NCBI GenBank assembly: GCA_963768085.1
Contig: CAVYGO010000001.1
Coordinates: 124,001 to 188,000 of the forward strand
DNA length: 64,000 bases
Reading direction: 5' to 3'
From: Pukyongia sp963768085
GTDB taxonomy: Bacteria > Bacteroidota > Bacteroidia > Flavobacteriales > Flavobacteriaceae
Shown here piece by piece: positions 54,637-63,087 of the stretch. A program made the translations under genes and the position numbers. How positions within the stretch are numbered: the stretch's first letter is position 1; the number at the start of each line of letters is the position of its first letter. The notes below the pieces were generated by a model. That model was not told the DNA's origin. It ran no database searches and was given only the letters and a program-made list of their open reading frames with translations.

Positions 54637-55338
54637 TTACTTCACACTATCCGACTTGGATTGGGGTAGGTGAACGCCCTTTTTAAGCAATACTATTCCC
54701 ATAAGGACCAACCAGATCACTTTAACGTGAAACATTGGTTTGTAGATCTCATAATTATCCGGAATACCCATTATGATTACCATGGTAGCGAGACCCATGA
54801 GTAATGTAAGCCATCCTATCCATTGGCCCAATAGCTTCCACTTAATAAAGGCAAATCCTAACAATACCAAACCAACTCCTGTAAATACCCGCCCGAAACG
54901 AATAAAGCAGGTTACATATTGATTGGTATATAAGATGCTATCCATGAAGGTCTGGATTTCTGTAGCCGATTTTCCTTCTGTCATACCAACTCCCCAGGCA
55001 CCAAAATTATAAAAATAAGCAGATGCTATGGCCAGGGTAAAAGTTCCAATGATCGCAACGCCCGCGCCCGGCAGGATTAGTACCCGGTAGGGTTTACGAG
55101 CAGTTGCCGATACCAAAGCAAACAATGCAATTCCCATAAAGACCCACCCAAAAATATGTATGCGATATATCCAGATCCATAACCAAAGATCTTCACCAAT
55201 TGTGGTGAAATCGGATGCGACTAAATATTCTCCAATATGGTGAGGTGAAAGAGCCCAACCAAGCCACAACATTACAGCAGCGGCCAGAAACGACCATCCT
55301 GTAAATTTGGTTTCAAAATCTTTTTTTATAATCTTCAT
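54637..55338 (-). CDS. Polytopic membrane protein, 233 aa, family unknown
   Basis: About six transmembrane helices by inspection: residues ~15-33, ~52-77, ~83-107, ~138-161, ~167-190 and ~200-220. Loops hold aromatic and charged residues (DFTTIGEDLWLWIWIYRIHIF). No catalytic motif or known family was recognised. It starts 116 bp from, and is divergent to, the THEP1-linked membrane protein gene, so the two could share regulation but are not co-transcribed. A transport or sensing role is inference only. Confidence 0.75.
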   Translation of the reverse strand: MKIIKKDFETKFTGWSFLAAAVMLWLGWALSPHHIGEYLVASDFTTIGEDLWLWIWIYRIHIFGWVFMGIALFALVSATARKPYRVLILPGAGVAIIGTFTLAIASAYFYNFGAWGVGMTEGKSATEIQTFMDSILYTNQYVTCFIRFGRVFTGVGLVLLGFAFIKWKLLGQWIGWLTLLMGLATMVIIMGIPDNYEIYKPMFHVKVIWLVLMGIVLLKKGVHLPQSKSDSVK

Positions 55339-55454
55339 GATTGTATACTTTTGACAGTTGGCAATATATATCTATCTGCAATGTCAGTATGTAACATATG
55401 TTACCAAACACAAATAAATTGCATGTTTAGTTTGCGTAAGTATTATTTTTAAAG

Positions 55455-56474
55455 GTGTTTTACAATAAGGATAACAAATTAGTGATCGAGCGCTTAATTG
55501 CGCTTTGGGCTCTCAATGAATGCGGGCTGGGCGGTTTTATGCATGCAGTTGGCTCTCCATTCACGGGAATTTTAGTAGGTGGAATATCGATCTTACTTAT
55601 TAGTTTAATCGCTTCGAGCACAACAAAGGTGTTGCCGGCACTTCTTAAGGCCCTGAGTATAGTCCTATTGGTAAAATTAAGTGTGAGTCCGCATTCACCA
55701 ATTACGTCCTATTTAGCAGTATCCTTTCAGGCTTTTTTAGGTATGTTGTTATATGGTTTGTTTTCAGTAAACCGCATTACTGTCCTATTTTTAGGAGCGT
55801 TAACGTTTTTAGAATCGGCTTTTCAAAAGTTGGTAACCCTTACCATTATTTACGGTCAGTCGATTTGGGATGCCGTGGATATCTATTCGGTCTGGGTAAG
55901 TGAAAAATTCTCATTTTTCCATCTCGCCCTGTCATCTAAAAGTTTAATAATTTTATTCATTGCGTTTTACACCGCCGCTGGGATCATAGTTGGATTATTA
56001 ATTGTGCGGGTTATGAAACTTATGGAGTCTGTTGATATATCATTGTCAGATCATTTTTCGACAGATTTGAAAATGAAGGAAGCTAAACAAAAACATCTTA
56101 ACGGTAGAAAGAGGCTATTTTTATTTTGGACAATCACACTTCTTTTTGTCATGTTACCCTTACTGTTTTTCAGTGCCAGCTTTAATGGCTGGAAAGGTGG
56201 ATTGTACCTTCTGGCACGCAGTTTTTTAGTCTTGGTCTTGTGGTATTTTATTATGGGGCCTCTATTGCTCAAAGGATTGAATCGATTGCTTTTAAAGCGT
56301 AGATCGGCTTATCAAACGGATATACAAAACACGTTGGATCTGTTTCCCCATTTAAGATCGATAATTCAACATGCCTGGCTGGACAGCAGCTCTTTAAAAG
56401 GACTTAACAGAATACAGCATTTCATGGCCCGGAGTATTGTATATAGTGTTCATTTCAATGCATCAAACAAATGA
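55455..56474 (+). CDS. Polytopic membrane protein coupled to a THEP1-like NTPase, 339 aa
   Basis: Starts with GTG at 55455 (MFYNKDNKLVIERL). About six to seven hydrophobic helices run through most of its length (for example GFMHAVGSPFTGILVGGISI; SLIILFIAFYTAAGIIVGLL; FLFWTITLLFVMLPLLFFS). Its pattern of an early small-residue-rich helix with conserved-looking GSPF recalls ECF-type S-components, but I cannot claim that family. A long cytoplasmic loop lies around residue 190-220. It overlaps the NTPase gene by 4 bp (ATGA), so the products are translationally coupled and likely interact. Confidence 0.75.
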   Translation: MFYNKDNKLVIERLIALWALNECGLGGFMHAVGSPFTGILVGGISILLISLIASSTTKVLPALLKALSIVLLVKLSVSPHSPITSYLAVSFQAFLGMLLYGLFSVNRITVLFLGALTFLESAFQKLVTLTIIYGQSIWDAVDIYSVWVSEKFSFFHLALSSKSLIILFIAFYTAAGIIVGLLIVRVMKLMESVDISLSDHFSTDLKMKEAKQKHLNGRKRLFLFWTITLLFVMLPLLFFSASFNGWKGGLYLLARSFLVLVLWYFIMGPLLLKGLNRLLLKRRSAYQTDIQNTLDLFPHLRSIIQHAWLDSSSLKGLNRIQHFMARSIVYSVHFNASNK

Positions 56475-57001
56475 TCTATATACTGAAAGGTGACATAGAA
56501 ACGGGAAAAAGTAAAGCTTTGCTACAATGGAGTGAAGGTCGCAGCGATGTTTACGGTGTGCTAAGCCCTCGAAACGACAAAGGTGAGCGTTTCATTCTGA
56601 ATGTGAATACCAAAGAAACATTTCCTATGCAGGCTAATCCGAGTGATGATTCCATTATTGCGGTTGGACGTTATCACTTTTTTACATCGGCTTTTAAAAA
56701 AGCGAATTCGATTATTTTTCAAGCTGTAACGAAAAATAAATCCGGGTTTATTATCATAGATGAATTAGGAAAGCTTGAGATGAATTCTGAAGGATTATAC
56801 AAATCGGCTTCCGAAGTAATTCAGAAAACAAAACACCATAAAGATCTGCATCTTATAATAGTTGTAAGAACGTCCTTACTGAATACAATAATCAAGAAAT
56901 ACGATATAGTTGACAGCGATATCATTACCGCTAAAGATCTTACCTTAGGATATTTGGAAAATGTAACATTAGTTACAAAGGAAGAAAGGCAGAATCAGTA
57001 A
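56471..57001 (+). CDS. THEP1-like nucleoside-triphosphatase
   Basis: P-loop NTPase of 176 residues resembling the THEP1/DUF265 nucleoside-triphosphatase family. Walker A is GDIETGKS (residues 7-14); Walker B is FIIIDELGKLEM, with the Glu-Leu-Gly-Lys signature typical of the family. Further family-like blocks: VYGVLSPRNDKGERFIL, AVGRYHFF and DLHLIIVVRTSLLNTIIKKY. The 4-bp overlap with the membrane protein suggests that the NTPase powers or regulates it. It sits 36 bp upstream of sulfite dehydrogenase genes, so a link to molybdenum cofactor, metal supply or sulfur anions can be suspected but not shown. Confidence 0.82.
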   Translation: MIYILKGDIETGKSKALLQWSEGRSDVYGVLSPRNDKGERFILNVNTKETFPMQANPSDDSIIAVGRYHFFTSAFKKANSIIFQAVTKNKSGFIIIDELGKLEMNSEGLYKSASEVIQKTKHHKDLHLIIVVRTSLLNTIIKKYDIVDSDIITAKDLTLGYLENVTLVTKEERQNQ

Positions 57002-57037
57002 CTTTACCATAATTATTGAACCTATAAATCAATCATT

Positions 57038-58258
57038 TTGAAAAGACGGGAATTCGTAAAAAAAGCAACACTTAGTTCATTTACCGCCCTCATCGGTGCA
57101 GAACTTGTCTTTGGATCGAAAATGTTGGCAGGTTATCAACCACTGGCTTTGCAGGATCCTGATCCTTTTAAAATGTTCAATAAGAACCCCGAAATGATTG
57201 TTCTCAATGACAAACCTTGGAACATCGAAGCTCAGGCTCACCTATTGGACGATAAGATTACGCCGAATTCCTGCATGTTCATCAGGAATAATGGATTAGT
57301 CCCTGAAGGTATTGATCCGCAATCATGGACACTTACCATTGATGGTGAATCGGTAGTAAATAGTAAAACATATACGCTCGCCGAATTGAAATCGAAATTT
57401 AAACTCCATACCTATCAATTGACTCTGGAGTGTGGTGGTAATGGCCGGAGCGAATTTGATCCCCCGGCTAAAGGGAATCAGTGGACTGTTGGCGCAATAC
57501 ATTGTGCCTCCTGGACCGGAGTCCGACTGAGGGATGTCCTGGAAGACGCCGGAATTAAGAGTAACGCAGTGTATATTGGGTATCATGCGGTGGACAAACA
57601 TCTGAGTGGAGATCCTAAAAAGGAACCAATTTCCAGGGGATGTCCAATGTCTAAAGCATTACAGGACGAAACACTTTTAGCCTTTCAAATGAATGGAGAA
57701 GATATTCCTTTGGTTCACGGCTATCCCTTGCGTTTAGTGGCTGGTGGCTGGCCGGCTTCAGTCTCTGGTAAATGGATTAATAGGATTAGTATCAGGAACA
57801 AAGTTCATGATGGTACTAAAATGACAGGGACTGCCTATCGGGTGCCATGTGAACCGGTAGCGCCCGGAGAAAAAGTGAAAGATGAAGATATGTGTATTAT
57901 CGAGAAGATGCCTGTAAAATCATTGATCACGTATCCTAAGACCGGTGCAATGATTAAAAAGGGACAGATTTTAAAGATACGAGGGCATGCCTGGGCGGGT
58001 GAGCTTGAGGTTGATAAAATGGAGTATTCTATCGATTTCGGATCCACCTGGACTGAATGCATGGTAGAAAAACCGGCAAACCGACTTGCCTGGCAACATT
58101 TTTCAGCTAACGTAGATTTTCCTAAGGCTGGATACTATGAGGTTTGGGCGCGAGCCACGGATACAGAGGGTATTTCACAACCCATGTTATTACCGGGCTG
58201 GAATCCTAAAGGATATTTAAACAACGCCTGCCATCGAATAGCGGTAAAGGTAAAATAA
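57038..58258 (+). CDS. SorA-like molybdopterin sulfite dehydrogenase catalytic subunit
   Basis: Molybdenum enzyme of the sulfite oxidase family, 406 residues, exported by the Tat pathway: RREFVKKATLSS is the twin-arginine motif. Start codon is TTG at 57038; no ATG precedes the Tat motif in frame. The molybdenum-coordinating Cys132 lies in TLECGGNGRS. The Moco domain continues with WTGVRLRDVLEDAGI and HGYPLRLVAGGWPA, and the C-terminal dimerisation domain has MEYSIDFGSTWTEC and NNACHRIAVKVK. Sulfite is oxidised to sulfate and electrons pass to a cytochrome c, here the next gene, which abuts it. Related family members act on other substrates (YedY-type), so sulfite is probable, not proven. Confidence 0.9.
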   Translation: MKRREFVKKATLSSFTALIGAELVFGSKMLAGYQPLALQDPDPFKMFNKNPEMIVLNDKPWNIEAQAHLLDDKITPNSCMFIRNNGLVPEGIDPQSWTLTIDGESVVNSKTYTLAELKSKFKLHTYQLTLECGGNGRSEFDPPAKGNQWTVGAIHCASWTGVRLRDVLEDAGIKSNAVYIGYHAVDKHLSGDPKKEPISRGCPMSKALQDETLLAFQMNGEDIPLVHGYPLRLVAGGWPASVSGKWINRISIRNKVHDGTKMTGTAYRVPCEPVAPGEKVKDEDMCIIEKMPVKSLITYPKTGAMIKKGQILKIRGHAWAGELEVDKMEYSIDFGSTWTECMVEKPANRLAWQHFSANVDFPKAGYYEVWARATDTEGISQPMLLPGWNPKGYLNNACHRIAVKVK

Positions 58259-58732
58259 ATGGGGGTCCAGGAAAATTTCAGAGAACAAGTTAGGAATGTG
58301 TATCGACTATTGATGCTGGTACTTGTAATCTCTGTTTTAACCGGGGCCGGTTTAATTTATTTCACAATTAATCCCGATTTCCTGGAATCTAAAAAGGTTA
58401 CGGAAACCCTGATAGAAGTTCCATTGGAAGTAGATGAGGACCTTATAGAAAATGGAATACATGTGAGAACAGGATTGGTAGAGGCCGACGGACTAATGGA
58501 GGTTGTTAATAATTGTACGACGTGCCATTCGGCCAAAATAGTAACTCAAAACAGAATGAACGCCGAACGCTGGAACGCAACCATTAAATGGATGCAGGAG
58601 ACGCAAAACCTTTGGGATCTTGGGGGGAATCAAGAAATAATAGTAAATTATTTAGTGACGAATTATCCACCCATAGCTAAAGGAAGACGTCTGGTCCTTA
58701 CGGATATCGAATGGTACGAACTGGAAGAATAA
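58259..58732 (+). CDS. SorB-like monoheme cytochrome c, membrane-anchored
   Basis: Small electron carrier of 157 residues. One N-terminal transmembrane anchor (residues ~16-37, YRLLMLVLVISVLTGAGLIYF) is followed by a periplasmic domain with one heme c motif, CTTCH at 86-90, and a likely axial Met in the following helix (NATIKWMQETQNLW). The C-terminal pattern NYLVTNYPPIAKGRR matches SorB-like cytochromes. Start ATG directly follows the stop of the SorA gene, so both are made together. It should carry electrons from sulfite dehydrogenase toward the terminal oxidase. Confidence 0.9.
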   Translation: MGVQENFREQVRNVYRLLMLVLVISVLTGAGLIYFTINPDFLESKKVTETLIEVPLEVDEDLIENGIHVRTGLVEADGLMEVVNNCTTCHSAKIVTQNRMNAERWNATIKWMQETQNLWDLGGNQEIIVNYLVTNYPPIAKGRRLVLTDIEWYELEE

Positions 58733-58810
58733 TGACTAAGTAGATCAAGTCATGGAATATTAAACGATCTACACTTTGAAAAAGATAGTATAACAATAAT
58801 TATTATTGAA

Positions 58811-59688
58811 ATGGAAAAATATTTAGATGCATTTGTCAATGCTTTTACTGGCACAGTGGAATGGACATGGAAATCCATCATTTTTGACGTACCCTGGTAC
58901 ACTAATTATCTTTTGGGGACTTGGTTGCGATCTCTCTTGTGGTTTGGCTTTTAGAGATCGCTTTTCCTTGGAGGAAAGAACAGTCTGTCTTCAGAAAAGA
59001 TTTTTGGCTAGATGCTTTTTATATGTTCTTTAACTTCTTCATTTTCGCGATTGTGATTAGTGGAGTCTATGAGATCTTAGGATTACTTTTCGGGGAATTC
59101 AATGTAACCGCCAAAAGTCTGGCGATAATTAATATCTCGGAATGGTCACCATGGCTACAGCTACTGGTTTTCTTTATTATTCTTGACTTTGTGCAATGGT
59201 TTACACATGTCTTGTTACACAAATATCCTTTCTTATGGAAATTTCATAAAGTGCACCACAGCGTGAAAGAAATGGGGTTTGCAGCGCATTTGCGATACCA
59301 TTGGATGGAGAACATCTTTTATAAACCACTTAAGGTATTTGGAGTGATGATTATTGGTGGTTTTGAACCTGAACAAGCCTATATTATTCACTTTTTCGCG
59401 ATCTCCATCGGTCACCTGAACCATGCCAATATTAAGATCACCTGGGGTCCGTTGAAGTATATCTTCAATAATCCTGTTATGCATTTATATCATCATGCTT
59501 ATGTTTTACCTAAAGGGAAGTACGGCGTGAATTACGGCATTAGTTTAAGTCTGTGGGATTATATTTTTAAAACGAATTATATCCCTGAAGATAGCGGCAC
59601 CATAGAAATCGGATTTAAAGGCGACGATAAATTTCCTAAAGATTTTCTACATCAGAATCTGTACGGATTTAGAAAGGGACAGCGTTAA
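58811..59688 (+). pseudogene. Sterol-desaturase (fatty acid hydroxylase) family protein, interrupted by a frameshift
   Basis: Diiron membrane oxygenase of the ERG3/fatty acid hydroxylase superfamily. An ATG at 58811 opens a frame (MEKYLDAFVNAFTGT...SIIFDVPWYTNY) that looks like the family N-terminus but stops after 49 codons. The rest, from 58921, runs VAISLVVWLLEIAFPWRK and keeps all histidine motifs: HVLLH, KFHKVHHS, HHAY. The break lies at about 58906-58924. Removing C58910 and G58923 would join NY to FWGL to VAIS, a good family match; a single missing base is the other option. The intact frame at 58921 could yield a 255-residue protein with TTG start, so the gene may still work. It is 78 bp after the SorB-like gene. 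Confidence 0.85.
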
Positions 59689-59792
59689 GCGAGTAAGCAT
59701 TATTTGTTTTTTTGTCATGATTATTGTCATAAATAACTCGTGCATATATTCTTAGTTTCGTCGATATAAAGATCAATTGAATCTATTTATTT

Positions 59793-59870
59793 ATGAACCG
59801 AGAACTATCGAACACCATGACTGACGCCCGGAAGAATCTTGTGATGCTGCCAATTGATAGACTCTCCTGA
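59793..59870 (+). CDS. Possible 25-residue leader peptide before the OFA transporter
   Basis: ATG at 59793 reads 25 codons (MNRELSNTMTDARKNLVMLP and five more) to TGA at 59868-59870, ending 10 bp before the transporter ATG. It has no long hydrophobic segment. Its place suggests translational coupling or an upstream regulatory frame, but codon use over 25 residues cannot prove coding. It is reported because nothing else explains the ~190-bp leader. Confidence 0.3.
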   Translation: MNRELSNTMTDARKNLVMLPIDRLS

Positions 59871-59880
59871 CCGTATACAC

Positions 59881-61251
59881 ATGTCAAACTATTTTAGTCG
59901 AGAAAAAAGTATTGCTAAAAGCAATTACAATCGTTGGTATGTTCCAATTGCAGCACTTAGTATTCACCTTTGTATTGGACAGATCTATGCTTTTAGCGTT
60001 TTCAACAAGCCACTCACAAAAATAATTGGCATTACGGAGCAGCTGCCTGAGGATTGGAAGCTTACCGAATTAGGTTGGATTTTCACAATAGCCCTTTTCT
60101 TTTTAGGTGCATCGGCTGCTGTGTTTGGCAAATGGGTAGAAAGAGTAGGACCCAGAAAAACGATGTTTGTTGCCGCTTTGTGCTTTAGCTCGGGATTTCT
60201 AATCTCCGCCGCAGGCATTTATCTACATCAATTGTGGTTACTTTATTTAGGATCAGGACTCCTGGGAGGCATAGGCCTGGGTCTGGGGTATATATCACCT
60301 GTAAGTACATTGATTAAATGGTTTCCGGACAGGCCCGGAATGGCTACGGGTATGGCCATCATGGGATTTGGAGGGGGCGCAATGATCGCATCCCCGTTAA
60401 GTGTAAAGTTGATGGAATATTACGCTACCGATACCTCTGCCGGGGTGATGGAGACATTTATTACTATGGGGCTCATCTACCTGGTTATAATGCTCTTCGG
60501 ATCATTGATCGTACGGGTTCCCCGAGAGGACTGGGCTCCCAAAGGTTTTAATCCGGACATAAAGAAGCAAGGGAAGCTAATTACTTCTGCGAATGTATTA
60601 GTGGATAATGCAGTTAAAACTCCTCAGTTCTGGTTACTTTTTGTGGTATTACTATTGAATGTGAGTGCCGGAATCGGAGTCCTTGGTCAGGCCAGTGTGA
60701 TGATACAGGAAATGTTCAGTGTGACCAGTGTAGGGTCTGAAATGGCAGTTGACGCCACCGCAGCAGCAATGTTTGTTGGTATCTTAAGTTTATTCAATAT
60801 GATAGGCAGATTTTTCTGGTCGTCACTTAGCGACTATATTGGCCGCAAGAACACGTATTCAATCTTCTTTATTTTAGGTATCACATTGTATCTGCTTGTT
60901 CCTTATGCAGGGAATATTGGCAGCGTATTGCTCTTCTACATTGCATTTGGAATCATAATTAGTATGTACGGTGGAGGTTTTGCTACCATACCGGCCTATC
61001 TGAAAGATATGTTTGGGAACAGGCAAATAGGTGCCATTCATGGCAGATTACTGCTCGCATGGAGTCTGGCTGCGATTGTTGGCCCCGTTACCATTAACTA
61101 TTTACGCGAATACCAGATCGAGGTCTTACAAAAACCTCCTGCTGAAGTTTATAGTTTGACGATGTACCTTATGGCAGGGCTACTGCTTATAGGATTAATT
61201 AGCAACCTTTTGGTTAAACCTGTTGATTCGAAATATCATTGTAAAGATTGA
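59881..61251 (+). CDS. OFA-family MFS transporter (oxalate/formate antiporter type)
   Basis: Twelve-helix major facilitator of about 456 residues. ATG at 59881 (MSNYFSREKSIAKSNYNRW) is preferred over a TTG in frame at 59854. Family signs: HLCIGQIYAFSVFNKPL in helix 1, the MFS loop GKWVERVGPRKTMFVAAL, GLGLGYISPVSTLIKWFPDR and ATGMAIMGFGGGAMIASPL in helices 4-5, and the second-half motif SSLSDYIGRKNTY. Members move small carboxylates such as formate, oxalate, lactate or pyruvate. Next gene is formate-THF ligase, which argues for formate here. The neighbouring sulfite dehydrogenase leaves export of another anion as an alternative. Confidence 0.92.
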   Translation: MSNYFSREKSIAKSNYNRWYVPIAALSIHLCIGQIYAFSVFNKPLTKIIGITEQLPEDWKLTELGWIFTIALFFLGASAAVFGKWVERVGPRKTMFVAALCFSSGFLISAAGIYLHQLWLLYLGSGLLGGIGLGLGYISPVSTLIKWFPDRPGMATGMAIMGFGGGAMIASPLSVKLMEYYATDTSAGVMETFITMGLIYLVIMLFGSLIVRVPREDWAPKGFNPDIKKQGKLITSANVLVDNAVKTPQFWLLFVVLLLNVSAGIGVLGQASVMIQEMFSVTSVGSEMAVDATAAAMFVGILSLFNMIGRFFWSSLSDYIGRKNTYSIFFILGITLYLLVPYAGNIGSVLLFYIAFGIIISMYGGGFATIPAYLKDMFGNRQIGAIHGRLLLAWSLAAIVGPVTINYLREYQIEVLQKPPAEVYSLTMYLMAGLLLIGLISNLLVKPVDSKYHCKD

Positions 61252-61342
61252 TTACAATATGACATCCGTCATTGAACTCTCTTGGTTTTCCATCTAATTT
61301 TAGCCCTTTAATTCCGAAGGAAACTTTGGCTAACTTATTATT

Positions 61343-63010
61343 ATGACCGACTTACAGATCGCGCAAAGCGTAAAAGAAGAGCACATCCGGGACATCGCGG
61401 CCAAACTCAACATCAAAGAAGAATCACTCGAATTTTATGGTACCAATAAAGCCAAATTACCCCTTACCCTGATCGATGAGGAGAAGGTAGCGCAAAGCAA
61501 CCTGGTGTTGGTAACTGCTATCACCCCTACTCCGGCAGGAGAAGGCAAAACAACGGTCTCCATAGGGCTGGGTGATGCTATGAATATCATAGATAAAAAC
61601 GCGCTGACTGTAATACGGGAGCCGAGTTTAGGTCCGGTTTTCGGGATCAAAGGCGGAGCTGCCGGTGGTGGCCGGAGTCAGGTTATCCCCATGGTGGATA
61701 TAAACTTACACTTCACAGGTGATTTCCATGCGATAGAGAAAGCGAATAACCTGTTATCCGCTCTTATTGAGAACAACATCCAAACCAAAAGCAGGAATCT
61801 TGGTATTGATCCTCGTACCGTACTATGGAAACGATGCATGGATATGAACGATCGCGGACTTCGGAATATAGTTGCCGCATTAGGTGGTAAAGCGGGAGGA
61901 ATGCCTCGTGAAACAGGTTTTAATATTACCGCAGCTTCAGAGATCATGGCGATACTATGCCTTAGTAAGGATTTTGAAGATCTGAAGGAGAAATGCGGAA
62001 ATATTTACGTAGGCGACACCTGGGAAGGTAAACCGATTTATGCCCGTGACCTGAATGCACATGGAGCCATGGCAGTGCTCATGCGCGATGCTATAAAACC
62101 AAATCTAGTGCAGACACTGGAGGGAAATCCTTCTATTATCCATGGAGGTCCTTTTGCGAACATTGCACAGGGAACGAATTCGATACTTGCTACTAAGATG
62201 GGCTTAAGTTTAAGCGATTACGTGATCACCGAAGCTGGGTTCGGAGCCGATCTGGGTGCGGAAAAATTCATGAACATCAAATGTCGTGAAGCCGGATTAT
62301 CTCCTAAGACCATCGTGCTGGTTGCTACCATACGTGCATTGAAATACCACGGCGGGAAACCCCTGAAAGAACTAACCGATGAGGACACAACAGCACTCAA
62401 AGCAGGTTTCCCGAATTTGGAACGTCACATTCACAGTTTAAAGAGTTTCGGAGTGCCCCTGGTTGTCGCAATAAATACCTTCAGTAGTGATTCCGAAGCT
62501 GAGAAAAAGGTACTAATGGAGCATTGCGACGCTATGGGAATTCCTGTCGCCTTGAGCAATGGCTGGGCCGAAGGGGGCAAAGGTTGTACAGACCTCGCCA
62601 AAAAGGTTGTGGAAGCTACAAAAAGTTGTAATACTGTCTTTCAACCTACGTACAGCCTGGAGGATTCGCCTCGAACAAAGATGGAAAAGATCTGTTCCAC
62701 CATTTACGGTGCTGAAAATGTGATCCTTACCAACAAAGCCAAACGCCAGTTAAAACGATTTGAAGAACTTGGTTATGCAAACCTTCCGATATGCATGGCG
62801 AAAACCCAGAAGAGCTTAAGTGATGATGAAAAACAATTAGGGAGACCGGCGAATTTCGATATTCATATTCGAGAGATTGAGATTGCGACAGGTGCGGGCT
62901 TTATGATTCCTATCGCGGGTAATATTCTTAGGATGCCCGGACTTCCGGCTACACCCGCGGCTGAAAACATCGACATAGACGGTGAGGGTAATATTAGCGG
63001 TTTGTTCTAA
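61343..63010 (+). CDS. fhs: Formate-tetrahydrofolate ligase
   Basis: ATP-dependent enzyme that joins formate to THF to give 10-formyl-THF, feeding purine and fMet synthesis or the reverse flow. 555 residues, beginning MTDLQIAQSVKEEHIRDIAA. P-loop-like TPTPAGEGKTTVSIGLG, then REPSLGPVFGIKGGAAGGG, DINLHFTGD, WKRCMDMNDRGLRNI, ITEAGFGADLGAEKFMNIKC and VATIRALKYHGG are all diagnostic. Located 91 bp after the OFA transporter. A weak promoter candidate (TTG 61272, TAATTTTA 61295) suggests it can also be transcribed on its own. Together with glyA in this window it supports a one-carbon network. Confidence 0.97.
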   Translation: MTDLQIAQSVKEEHIRDIAAKLNIKEESLEFYGTNKAKLPLTLIDEEKVAQSNLVLVTAITPTPAGEGKTTVSIGLGDAMNIIDKNALTVIREPSLGPVFGIKGGAAGGGRSQVIPMVDINLHFTGDFHAIEKANNLLSALIENNIQTKSRNLGIDPRTVLWKRCMDMNDRGLRNIVAALGGKAGGMPRETGFNITAASEIMAILCLSKDFEDLKEKCGNIYVGDTWEGKPIYARDLNAHGAMAVLMRDAIKPNLVQTLEGNPSIIHGGPFANIAQGTNSILATKMGLSLSDYVITEAGFGADLGAEKFMNIKCREAGLSPKTIVLVATIRALKYHGGKPLKELTDEDTTALKAGFPNLERHIHSLKSFGVPLVVAINTFSSDSEAEKKVLMEHCDAMGIPVALSNGWAEGGKGCTDLAKKVVEATKSCNTVFQPTYSLEDSPRTKMEKICSTIYGAENVILTNKAKRQLKRFEELGYANLPICMAKTQKSLSDDEKQLGRPANFDIHIREIEIATGAGFMIPIAGNILRMPGLPATPAAENIDIDGEGNISGLF

Positions 63011-63087
63011 ATTGCCCGATTTTCCAAAATATGAAATGATATCTGTAATAATTATTATAAATTTATCTAAACCAAAACCAGCTACTC

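Noticed and set aside
61252..61342. Possible riboswitch before fhs
   Set aside because: Only 91 bp, A/T-rich, without a fold or conserved core matching a THF, SAM or purine riboswitch.
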